Part shown: positions 10,926-19,870 of the stretch, in pieces
Layout: each line of letters begins with the position of its first letter
How positions within the stretch are numbered: the stretch's first letter is position 1
Origin: Durusdinium trenchii
Lineage: Eukaryota; Sar; Dinophyceae; Suessiales; Symbiodiniaceae
Length of the DNA: 64,000 nt
Assembly (NCBI GenBank): GCA_963970005.1
Contig: CAXAMN010005324.1
Location: 124,001-188,000 of the forward strand
Direction: 5' to 3'
Notes under the pieces: model-generated
Told to the model about the DNA's origin: nothing
The model's database searches: none
Seen by the model: the letters and a program-made list of their open reading frames with translations, nothing else
Translations under genes and position numbers: made by a program

Positions 10926-13900
10926 TTCTTTTTTCTCAAAAGCAAATTCAAGTTATCAAATCATGTAGAATTTACCCTGATCTAGGCAAAAGGGTTCCAA
11001 CATGGGCGTGATCAAACAGCTCATCTCGAGGATTTTTGAGGAGAGATTTTTTCATTCATTTTTCAATATAGAGCCAGTGGCTTCCTGCAGGAACACGGCT
11101 GTGTCAAACGCACGAAGTCTATTCGCAAGCCATTGAAGGACGGGGATAATGTGTTTGTGGAATAATCTATGGGCTCCTGCAAATTTGCCAGGCAATTCCA
11201 CAGACCGAGAACAATCACGTGGTAGAAGGTGCCAAAACCCCAGAGATCATCATTGAGGAAAGTGAGGAAGAAGAGTTGACTGATGATGATGTTATCGTGT
11301 CTGGGCCAGAAGACACACATGAGGAGAGGGGTGCTACACCAAAGACCGAGGCACCTGAAGAGGTCCAGGCGGAGGGGGGTGCTACACCAAAGACCGAGGC
11401 ACGTGCTACACCAAAGACCGAGGAGACCGAGGCACCTGGGGAGGTCCAGGCGGAGGGGGGTGCTACACCAAAGACCGAGGCACCTGGGGAGGTCCAGGCG
11501 GAGGGGGGTGCTGCACCAAAGACCGAGGCACCTGGGGAGGGTGCTACACCAAAGACCGAGGCACCTGGGGAGGTCCAGGCAAAAAGTCTGCCTGAGGAAG
11601 CAAAAGTAAAGGAGGACCAAGTGCGAAAGACTGAGGAACATGAAGAGGAACAACGCAAGGAGGCTGAGTTGAGTTCTGAAGATGCAATGAAAGCACACAA
11701 AGAGTGGAAAGCAATGGAAGAGAGAAAAGCCCAAGAAAAAAAAAGCAGAACTTGCGAAGAAAGCACAGGCAGCTTTGGAGCTCGAGGCAAAAGTCATTGA
11801 GTTGGAGACTCGCAACCAGAAAGACTTGGAAAAGCTGGACGATGCACAAAGAGAAGCTGACATCAAAATGGATACGGCCAGGCTTTTAGATGAACAAAAG
11901 CAAATTGAAGAAAGAAGGAAGCAGGAGCAAAGGAGGCTGGTTCGCTTGGGAAAGATGATACAAGCAAAAACGATCGAGCTCGAACAAAGAAAGAAGTTTT
12001 TAGAGGAATTGGAGGCGAGAGTAGCGAAAGCTCAAGAGACTCAAGAAGCAAAGAAAGCTGAGGATCCAAAACAAACGAAGCTCCAAGATTTTGCAGGTGT
12101 TATTATGACACCGCGGAATGCAGCGCCAGCATATCGTGAGAGAGTAGTTTCTAGAAAGCAGCTGCAGCTTACTTATCTTTTTGGGCAGGAGCGAAAGGCA
12201 AACGAAGACCAGCAGGACAGTCAACAAACAATCCAATATCAAGCATTTGCAGTAGCACGTGACATCGAGGAGGACATCGAGGAGGACATCGAGGAGGACA
12301 TCGAGGCTGAGATGAGTGAAGTCGATGAAGGAAAGGGTACATTCCAGGCCAGGGTGGGATTTCTCAGTCAATTCTAGATCGTTTTTCCTTCTCTTCCATA
12401 GGATACACGACCATTGACTCCCGACGTACCTGGTCTCATCACTGCCAAGAAAGTTGAGACTTCCTCTGAAGCGATCTCCAAAGTCTTGGAGGCCAGCTAC
12501 CAACTACTAATTTGTTGTTCGCTAAACACCTGTGTTGAGCGCAGGATCAAAGGCTGCTCCGGAAAGAGTTAAAGAAAAGGAAGGCTGATGAAGAGGAAGC
12601 GGAAAGAGAGAAGAAAGCAGCGAAAGTTGCTAAAGCAAAAGCAAAGGCTACGAGCAAAGGACGTGGAAGGGGGCGAGGACGAGGAAGAGTTTCACCGGCT
12701 GAGCCGGTTGAACGTGAAAAGAATGAAAAGGAACAAGAAGAAAAAGAGGAGGAAGATTACTGTTCACAGGAGGAAGCCCTGGATGAGGAAGAGAAGAAAT
12801 TCAAGGCTGAGCGAGCACGAGAGCATGACAATGAGGAGAAGGAGAATAGCAAGCGCAAAAGACTCCGACGGGCTACAACCAAGAGTGAGCTACCAGAACC
12901 AAAGAGTGGTGAGAGAGAGGTGACTCCAAAAGAAAAGAGCGCAGAGGACCAAAAGAAGCAAACGGAAGTGGAGGAAAAACAGTTGGCAAAGGAGCGTGCT
13001 CAACAATGTTGTAAGATTGCTTCTTTAGTACACTAGATGGGTTCACTCGGAGGTGATTCACAAATATGTTAACCTAGCTAAAAAGCTTCGTGCAGGAGGC
13101 AGACAAGAAGAAGAAAGCAAGGGACAAAGCACAGGACTGCCCAATTTCTTCCCACCCCATCAAATGACTGAGAACCTCAGGAGACGCAGGAAAAGAGCCT
13201 CGAGTTGGTGGTGGCATGGGACAAGGAGCCCAAGGAGCATACCAACATGTATGAACTTCCAAGTGAGGAGAAACGCCGTACAGCCAAGCGAGAGACTTAG
13301 TTGAGTGTTCGATCCTACTTAATTTTCATGTTGGGTATTCTGCTTATCGATGGCAGGTCTTGGACCCAATATCCAAGTGATCAGTACAAACTCGAAGAGG
13401 ACATCACGGAGTGTCAGTCGATCATGACAGTGTTCCCTCCTCAGGTTTAACATGTTAAATAAAACGCTTTGCTAGAATTTAGGTTTGCGTCGCTTGAGCG
13501 TGCTTCAGTACTCGCAAGTTTTTCGAGACCCGCGCAAACACACCAGGTTGGCAGGAAGCTTCTACGTTCCGCATGCTGTTCAGGAAAGGATTGCAATGGT
13601 CAACAAAAAGCTTAACAAACAGATCAAGGCCTGCTCCGTATGGTGGCACATAGTCTAATATTCTAATATATTGTTTCATATGTTTTGTCTGGGAAGGCCA
13701 ACGGCCAAGGAGGAGTAACTTTGACCTGGAATGTTCACGGGGGCGTTGGTAAAACGTGGGGCCCCAAGACCAACTCTTAAGCGCAGCAGGAATAGTGTTT
13801 CTACTCAGGTGGGAGGTGGCACGGTGCCTAGCTGGCTGGATCAAGATCTGAGCTGTTTGCCGTTTGTGTCTTCGGTTTTGTTATGTGGCCTATCCTCGAG

Positions 13901-16105
13901 AAAAATCGAAACAGCAATCCACCGTGCAATTTTATTTTACATCCTTTGGTTTTCTTCATTGGGGTGCAACGAGGATGTAGAGGCGACGGGGTCTAACACA
14001 CTGTTTTGAAACATCCAGTGTGTTGATATGTTAACAATTTAAGGAAGCTCAATAAGCCGTGTGGAAAACAGCCCTGAGAGCCAACCCGTTTCTCGAAGAA
14101 TGCTTTCATTTGGCAGCAATAGAAGAAGATTTTGTGTAACTTGCCATTTCCTGCAGTGTGCTTTGCTCCGGCCCTTTGTGTACAGCGGTTGTTTTTTTTG
14201 TCTATCCAATGGGCCCTTCGACAAATTGGAAGCTATCGGCCTTGGCACTGACAGCATGTGCTGCCCATATGGTTTGTATGCTGGGAGGGCCAAGAGAACT
14301 GTCGTATCCTTAGCTCAGGTTTTGAACAGTAAAGGAGGCATATATTTGAGATACCAAATGATGTGTCAGGTTGGACACTGCAGACTTTGTTGCGAAAGAG
14401 TTCCACACAATCTACCGGACACGAGTTGGAGCCCAAAACACTTGAACCGTTTTACACCATTCGTGTCACTTAGTCAAAGCCTCAGGACCTGATGATCTTC
14501 GACGTGTTTGCGGGACAACAAGCACTATCACATGCATTTGGCCAGTGCCTCATTCTTTTTTAGCTCGGGGAATTTAGGCAATTCTCGTGCGCCCTGGGCT
14601 CATGTCAACCTGATCGTGTGCTCTTCTATGCTCTTCTACATGACATGAGGTTTGAGGGGTTACCAAACGCACGGGCCTCATATGCACTTGGGATATCATT
14701 AATGGACAAGTTTTTTGCGATTGAAGTGTTGATTAGATCGACGTTTTGCCTAGGCAAGCCTATGACATTGAAACCGGTGGTAGCCTACATGATCTCACGA
14801 CTGGGTTGGGGCCTCCAAGAGCATCACCTGTGTCGAGTATGCTAGTTTTACGCCGTTTCTGAGGAGAGGCTTTTGTGAGGCCGTGCTTCACACTTTGCGG
14901 CTTCGTCCCGATGGCCTTTTGGCCATGGGGCCACCTTGCAGTTCATACGTTTTTGTCAATTCGGCAACCCATGGTCGGACAGCAGACAACCCGTATGGAA
15001 ACACCGACAAAGCTTATGTGCAACGCGCTACATTGCCAGAAACTCAAATGGTTTCAAATTGTGTTTTATTCAAGTTTTCCGTTTTACCCAACCTCCAAGG
15101 ATAGCTACGAGGGCCTTGTTACTGGCCATCCTGGCTATTGCTCGTGGAGCTTACATCAGTATAGAACAGCCAAGTGGGAGCCGCATGAAATTTCTACCAG
15201 ATTTCCAAGCGCTTGGTAAGGCTGTGACACATATATTTGGAGCTGGCATGTGGCGGGAACAATTCTTGCTCGGACCCCATTGATTCTAAGATTGGATTCA
15301 TTTGTGCAAATTTACATTATACCAAGTTGGAGGGGAAGCTGGGGGTCTCCCACTATGAAGCCAACACGGTTGTGGGGTACAGCGCCAGAGACCTAATATT
15401 TTGTGATTATGGCACCGAATCAGTAACCTTTCCATTGCCGAGGCCATGGTTTGGGCGATTGTATCAAAGGGTCTCCCGGAAGCGTCGCCAAGAGCTGGCA
15501 CTTGCGAGTAAAGCCTTGAAGGTGACCATTCAAAAATGGAAAACCTTGCCAGATGGCACAAAGAAACTCACCGTGTCATGTGCTGAGAACAAGGATTCTT
15601 ATTGAATTTGACCAGTGATGTTGGTTAGCTGAGGTCCGGTGGACCGGGCCTCAAAGGCACACAGACCTATCCTCGTGGTTTTGGCCAGCGTGTGTGTACT
15701 TTACATGAATCCCTCCTGGACAGTAAACGACTTTATGTTGAATCTGCAAGAGCTGTTTGTTTTTTTGTGAACCTCACGTCTTTCATTGCACATATTGACT
15801 CGAAGGAGAAGAAGAGCTACTTGATGGCTGGTCGAATCAAGTGTGCCTGGAGTACATTTAAGAACTCCAAGCCGGTATGGACCTCATTGAACTCACTCTT
15901 CAACTAGTTTACGTCAACTTGGCATTTATATTTTGCTGAGGCATCACGGCGTGGGGCCTGGAAATACACCGGGTTGAAGGGTATCCGTAAATTCATTTTG
16001 AAAGGCAAGTAAATGAAAAGCATTGAAAGCCTGATGTGCTTGGCAGGTGGTAGAATACTTAGGAGGCAAGGGGAAGTCAAGTACATGTCTATCTTTTCGG
16101 GGATC
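9773..16105 (+). CDS. Multi-exon gene: acidic repeat, Lys/Glu-rich and methyltransferase-like
   Basis: At least 16 exon-like frames read left to right. They encode N-terminal exons (9773-10925), an acidic repeat and coiled coil (11092-12357), a Lys/Glu-rich exon (12545-13013), short exons to 14440, a methyltransferase-like module (14493-15285) and a C-terminal part ending near VVEYLGGKGKSS (about 16100). The order parallels the minus-strand gene at 0.8-6.2 kb. It may not end here: the next block on the same strand starts about 500 bases later and could belong to one very long transcript. The start and the final stop were not fixed. One frame break sits in the A-run at 11736-11744. Confidence 0.65.
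11092..12357 (+). CDS. Acidic tandem-repeat and coiled-coil exons
   Basis: A short exon from 11092 (EHGCVKRTKSIRKPLKDGDN) is followed by an exon from about 11193 (AIPQTENNHVVEGAKTPEII). The latter continues through an acidic stretch, a tandem repeat of GATPKTEAPGEVQAEG and a long Glu/Lys/Arg-rich segment with heptad-like spacing (for example ELEAKVIELETRNQKDLEK), and ends with four DIEE units. The frame changes by one base inside a run of nine A at 11736-11744. With eight A the reading would continue as EKKKAELAKKAQAALELEAK. The segment is probably disordered plus coiled coil. No catalytic motif was seen. Confidence 0.65.
11328..11583 (+). repeat. Coding minisatellite, 16-residue unit
   Basis: A 48-base unit encoding GATPKTEAPGEVQAEG recurs with internal deletions (GATPKTEAR, ATPKTEETEAPGEVQAEG, GAAPKTEAPGE), giving about six complete or partial units. 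All length changes are multiples of three, so the frame is preserved. This suggests the repeat is translated. Confidence 0.85.
12261..12308 (+). repeat. 12-bp coding repeat, four DIEE units
   Basis: GACATCGAGGAG is repeated four times (the last unit ends in GAGGCT), encoding DIEE three times and then DIEA at the end of the coiled-coil exon. Confidence 0.85.
12545..13013 (+). CDS. Lys/Glu-rich exon with Gly-Arg repeat
   Basis: The acceptor is TTGAGCGCAG|GATCAAAGG. The frame is open for about 155 codons: DQRLLRKELKKRKADEEEAE, then an Ala/Lys repeat (KVAKAKAKATSKGRGRGRGR), then a very acidic and basic stretch (EKEQEEKEEEDYCSQEEALD). It ends near KERAQQ before a GT. The GRGRGR run resembles RNA-binding or disordered tails. 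Composition dominates and no folded domain is evident. The short exon before it (12411-12490) encodes DTRPLTPDVPGLITAKKVET. Confidence 0.65.
13081..14440 (+). CDS. Chain of short exons upstream of methyltransferase-like module
   Basis: Frames with good acceptors: ETQEKSLELVVAWDKEPKEH (about 13188-13290); SWTQYPSDQYKLEEDITECQ then SIMTVFPPQ (13355-13446); YSQVFRDPRKHTRLAGSFYV (from about 13512); ANGQGGVTLTWNVHGGVGKT (about 13697-13770); VGGGTVPSWLDQDLS (about 13811); VWKTALRANPFLEECFHLAA (about 14060); and LDTADFVAKEFHTIYRTRVG (about 14374-14440). Their sequence reads as conserved protein and they join in one direction. I do not recognise the domain. The segment between about 14100 and 14370 is unresolved. 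Confidence 0.5.
14493..15285 (+). CDS. C5-methyltransferase-like module (plus-strand copy)
   Basis: Exons encode DLMIFDVFAGQQALSHAFGQ (from about 14488, acceptor CTCAG|GACCTG); QAYDIETGGSLHDLTTG (about 14754); GFCEAVLHTLRLRPDGLLAM followed by GPPCSSYVFVNSATHGRT and NPYGNTDK (about 14878-15030); and RALLLAILAIARGAYISIEQ followed by PSGSRMKF (about 15103-15215). In order these resemble motif I (FAG), the acidic strand after it, the PPC catalytic loop of motif IV, and the E-x-P of motif VI of cytosine-C5 methyltransferases. The candidate catalytic Cys and the preceding Pro-Pro are intact, unlike the minus-strand copy. No clear target-recognition domain or QxR motif VIII was found. Activity is unproven. 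Confidence 0.55.
15286..16105 (+). CDS. Exons following the methyltransferase-like module
   Basis: Frames include RRQELALASKALKVTIQKWK then LPDGTKKLT (about 15480-15575); SGGPGLKGTQTYPRGFGQRV then TLHESLLD (about 15630-15720); a possible MAGRIKCAWSTFKNSKP (about 15820-15870); GAWKYTGLKGIRKFILKGK (about 15940-16010); and VVEYLGGKGKSS (from 16050). The TQTYPRGFG stretch and the VVEYL stretch match, by position, STSQ-EYPPAF and SVFEYC in the minus-strand gene, which supports homology. The stop codon of this part was not identified. Confidence 0.45.
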
Positions 16106-16204
16106 AAACATTTGGCATTCGAGATGTTTCATGTGTGTTTGAACGGAAATGCAAACATCTTCATGCCTCACTTCGCTTGCCAGGTGTTTCATGTGACTCA
16201 TTTC

Positions 16205-16335
16205 ACACAAAAGTGAGGGGATGACAAGAAACAATGAAAACACCCATGCGTGAAACACCCGTGAAATACCCGTGAAATGCCAAGTTTACCCGTGAATGAC
16301 CATGTTTACCCGTGAACTAGCGTGAAATCGGATCC
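16205..16335. repeat. Degenerate CGTGAAAT-type short repeat
   Basis: Units of the kind CCCGTGAAATA, CCCGTGAAATG, TTTACCCGTGAATGA and TTTACCCGTGAACTA follow each other. A related patch with GCGTGAAATAGCGTGAACGCGTGAAGACCATGTTTA occurs at 22882-22915 in shorter pieces. Both lie between or after coding blocks of the same strand. Origin unknown. Confidence 0.6.
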
Positions 16336-16598
16336 CCTCATTTTGTGTGCTCAATTAGGGTTGTTCCCTGATGTCGAAGAAGGTTGGGAAGAGACAAATG
16401 TGTGCCGTGACGTGCCCAATCACATATTTTGTGTCGCTGCATTCTTGAAAAGAACAATTTCATGAAATTTTGGTGAGGAATTTGTGCTTACGAGCTACTC
16501 TATGTTCTCTATATCGAATTGTCTGATTGAAGATTCTGTTTTATTGGTGCTGCAGGCATTTGCATGCGGTGAAAGTGTCTTTGATTAGATCTGGTATG

Positions 16599-19501
16599 AT
16601 GGAAAACCTCATGGAAGCTAGTGTGGCTAAGCTCAAGAACAGGTTGGCAAAGGCAAAAGCCGCACCCTTTGACCGACAAAAGACTTTAGTGCTGGGAGAG
16701 TCAGCCTGGCAGATTAATCTCTATGAGTCCAAGGTTTGTCGATGAAAGATGTGATCTCCCACCCAAACAAAAATATTGTTTGTTCGAGCAAATTGTCGAG
16801 TTACAAGGAGTATTGCGACAGCTCGCACCGCTTTTGCCAGGTCGGAGCCAACAGCTGAATCCAGTGAGAACAAGAACCTTGATGGCGACAGTACAAAGGG
16901 AAACACAGCAGGCTCTAACAGTGTGTTCTTTCCATAGTGCGTGTGTGTCTTGTAGGCTAAGTGTAGTTGCACGTGTCTTCACACACAGGTGAAAAAAAAG
17001 AAAGGGTCATCGTGAGGAAGATTATCATCCGCAAGAAGAAACACAGCAAACCAGTGAAGCCAGTACAGATTGAAGAGTCTCCTGACAATGTCGATACGCA
17101 GTTGGATGAAACCTTGCAGCATGTCGAACCTCCTTGTCCTTCAACCGTTATTGACCTAGACAAGGAATCGCCTGAGGACCCGAATCTTTACTCAGACCGG
17201 CGGGTGGACACCCCCACGTCGCCCATCTTGAGTGCAGCGCCCGTGACACCAGCTCAGGTCTTGGAGGTTGCCACCCCACAGCGCATCAAGCAACACACGT
17301 GGGAACAAGAGGATTGGGGGTGTGGCTCTTGGACCTCTTGGGCCAAGAGCTGGTGGGACAATTACAATTATGACTGGTATGACTACAACTACGGTGACCA
17401 CAACAGTTGGGGTTATTCTGATTGGGACGGTGGTCATTGGTCAAATCATACCAAGCATTCACGTGAGAATGGTTCAACCATTTCAGGGACACCAAGTTCG
17501 CAGTGCACTTACTCCTCTGCACGAAGCCTGAGTTCAGAGGGATTGGCCCAGGTGTTGAACCGTCCTTCAACCTTGGACCAACAAACCTTTGAACAAAGGA
17601 TGACAGAAAGAGCCAGCGAACCGGTTGAAGGTGGTAACAACACATCAACAGGACCAGACCCACCAAAGCCAACTGAGCCAGCCGAGCAACCATCAACAAA
17701 GCAAGCCGGGAACGCTGTTGAGGAGAAACGCGTGACTGAACCTGAGCTGGGGGAGACGGAAGCGGTGGAGGAAACGGAGGAGGACAAAAGGAAACGTGAA
17801 GAGATACAGAAAAAGAAGGCAGCCGCACATGCAAGATACATGCGGTACTGGAGAGCTGTGAGGAGCCACGTTCTTAGTCATCTCATGTCTTCAATTCTTG
17901 CATATGATACAGTCGCTTTTGAGATGTGTTTAGAATCCACACATGCACAAATTTGTATTTCTTGTTTTCGCGCTTAGACCCTCAAAAAGCGCCACAAGAA
18001 AACCGGCGCATGGCAAAGGAAGCGCACGGCAGCACAATGATAGCAATTAAGATATGCAGCATTTCACCGGTAATTCTAATTTACACGACCAAGTGGTACC
18101 TTACTGTGCTTGTGACTCCAAGGCAGTTCGCTCAACAGTGTCCTTTTTGAAGCTTGGATGAGCTGCGGCGGAGAGTGGACTACGTCCAAGTTTTATCAGA
18201 GTATCCGAGACAGGTTTCGGAGCTCAAGGCGAGGATCGAGGAAGTGGCTGACGCGCGCAGAGGTTTACCAGCGTTTTGGTGAGGAAGTAGGGGAACAAAT
18301 TATCCAACGGAAACAGAATGATGATCAGCTCTCGAAGAGCGAGATTCGCTGCCATCCAGAGCTGCCAGACAACGAGGCCAGGTAATGTTGGGGTATGTTG
18401 TATGCTAGTAGCACAAATATACTTTCGAACCATTGCCAAAAATCATGGCTCATATTGCAGGATATGGTGCAGTATTTGGTGCTGGTGGAGGACAGTCAGG
18501 ATGAGGAACAGTCCCATGAGATTGAACGTCTTTTCGAGTGCATCGATGAATCAGATTCGTCTAGCAGCTCAGAAGATGAAAAGCCAGAGCCATCTGAAAA
18601 GACCACGAAGAAAGACAAGAAAGCTAAGAAAGACAAGAAAGACAAAAAAGACAAGAAATCGAAGTCGAAGAAGGACACGAATGACACTTTTTTTTTAATT
18701 AAAAGCTTGTAGGATTTTCCTGCCCGACCATTCGAGGGCTACCGTCCAGCAAAACCTGTAATATAAGTTGGAGAATTCTTTAATATCATTTTCATACCAA
18801 CAGGTCAAGTTCGATGCTACAAGCCATTGCACGTTTGTTTGACAGTCGAAAGACCGCAAAGAAACAAAGCAGAAGAAAGATAAGAATCGCGATGATAAGA
18901 AGTTGAGTGAAGATGAAAAGCAAAAGATCGAACTTCAAAAAGATGCCAAGAAGGCAATCCTTGTTGTTTTGTCGCATATGTTCTTAACTTTTTTTACCTT
19001 GATCATGGCAGGCAATTTCGGATGCATCGGCCAAGATCAAGTGGGAGACCTCTCTCCGACCAAACCTTTCCAACCTGTCGGTACCTCAATCCTTGAACTT
19101 GAACTGTGGCCCTCCACGAGCGTCTGACCCGGGCAGGGCCGACAAATATGCGAAATCCGTGGAGGATGATTTGACCGAGAAGCTTGAAGCGATGGAGGTG
19201 GGGTCGAAGAAAACATGTCCAGTCCACTTTTCCCCCTTTAAGCCATATTGCCAGGCTGTGCGTGCGAAGATCATGAAGGCCCTCGACAACTCTGAGGCCT
19301 GGTGGGGGCAACGTGTCTCACTCAAGTTTCTAGTCAGCTAGGCTCTTTTTGAAGAAATCACCCCAATGGTGTGAGATTTTGACTGGTGTTTTTTTCTTGT
19401 GGCAGGTGACCGCCGCTTTGCTGAAGGACAGCGAGGAAGCCAGGACCAATTTAGAGAAAGCCTGTGAACCAATCAAAGGCAAAAAGTCAAAGAAGAAGTA
19501 G
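16599..19501 (+). CDS. Trp/Tyr-rich and Lys/Asp-rich multi-exon gene, stop at 19501
   Basis: Exon frames: MMENLMEASVAKLKNRLAKA (ATG at 16599, though the frame is open upstream); SEPTAESSENKNLDGDSTKG (about 16842); a long exon 16989-17865; a basic exon near 17990 (NPQKAPQENRRMAKEAHG or an alternative frame); 18155-18380 (SRKWLTRAEVYQRFGEEVGE then SKSEIRCHPELPDNE); 18462-18685 (DMVQYLVLVEDSQDEEQSHE and the Lys/Asp run); 18843-18960; 19015-19310; and 19407-19501 ending KACEPIKGKKSKKK and TAG. From memory, the WLT..E...RFG and MVQYLV blocks recur in many dinoflagellate proteins together with the methyltransferase-like module, so this may be the continuation of the previous gene. No enzymatic domain was recognised. 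Confidence 0.6.
16989..17865 (+). CDS. Long exon with Trp/Tyr/Asp-rich low-complexity segment
   Basis: Open for about 290 codons after the acceptor ACACACAG|GTGAAAA. It starts with a basic patch (ERVIVRKIIIRKKKHSKPVK) and then an acidic, Pro-rich linker. The low-complexity segment (17300-17455) contains SWTSWAKSWWDNYNYDWYDY and YSDWDGGHWSNH. A Ser/Thr/Pro/Glu-rich segment follows, and then a charged helix (EEDKRKREEIQKKKAAAHAR) ending ARYMRYWRAVR. The aromatic-rich part resembles sticker-type disordered regions. The exon end uses either GT after WRA or a GC donor after VR. The GC option joins into NPQKAPQENRRMAKEA. Confidence 0.75.
18155..18685 (+). CDS. WLT/MVQYLV block and Lys/Asp-rich run
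   Basis: The exon at about 18155-18380 encodes GGEWTTSKFYQSIRDRFRSS, SRKWLTRAEVYQRFGEEVGE and SKSEIRCHPELPDNE. The next exon begins at 18462 after TTGCAG with DMVQYLVLVEDSQDEEQSHE, EIERLFECIDESDSSSSSED and a run of KKDKK units, ending near KKDTN. The first half looks like a small folded domain; the second is disordered and highly charged. I recall this block from many dinoflagellate predicted proteins. Its role is unknown. Confidence 0.6.
18843..19501 (+). CDS. C-terminal exons ending KGKKSKKK-stop
   Basis: Exon 18843-18960 has the basic and acidic stretch KDKNRDDKKLSEDEKQKIEL ending DAKK. The next exon follows GGCAG at about 19013 with AISDASAKIKWETSLRP and continues to AVRAKIMKALDNSEAWWGQ. 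The last exon starts at 19407 after TGTGGCAG with VTAALLKDSEEARTNLEKAC and ends with TAG at 19499-19501. The first of these introns begins GTTGTT if KKAIL is included, or GC directly after AAGAAG. Both joins keep the frame. Confidence 0.6.
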
Positions 19502-19870
19502 CCGCTCTTTTTGGGGTGTACAGCTTGGTGTGATCGATCTGCTTAGCTTCATCACGGAGGCAATGGGTTACACTACACTTGCAAGACATGTTTGTTTAAA
19601 ATGTTTCATACTGCCTTCCTTTACGTGCCTCCATAAGTACCGTACCAAGTCGGCGCTTGTGTTGGAGAAAGTTCAGCTCATGCGATAGTTCCATGATGGG
19701 GCGCAACTAAAATGTTGCAGGGCTCATGGTCTAATTCGCGGGGGCATAGCCCTATCTCCACCCGAGTGTTTCTGCACACACAGATGTCATATAGGCACTG
19801 CGCGAGTACCACATATGCTTTGCTTTTGTATTTTTGCGTGTGTGCAAATGGTGCAGTTTGTAGCGGCAGT

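Noticed and set aside
11063-11866. 267-codon minus-strand frame over the acidic repeat exon
   Set aside because: It is the antisense shadow of the coding minisatellite and coiled coil. Its Leu/Cys/Ser-rich composition mirrors GAG/CTC-rich codons on the plus strand, which has the natural composition and the matching exons.
17286-17834. 182-codon minus-strand frame opposite the Trp/Tyr-rich exon
   Set aside because: Antisense shadow. The plus strand has a proper acceptor, a charged helix at the end and neighbouring exons in order.
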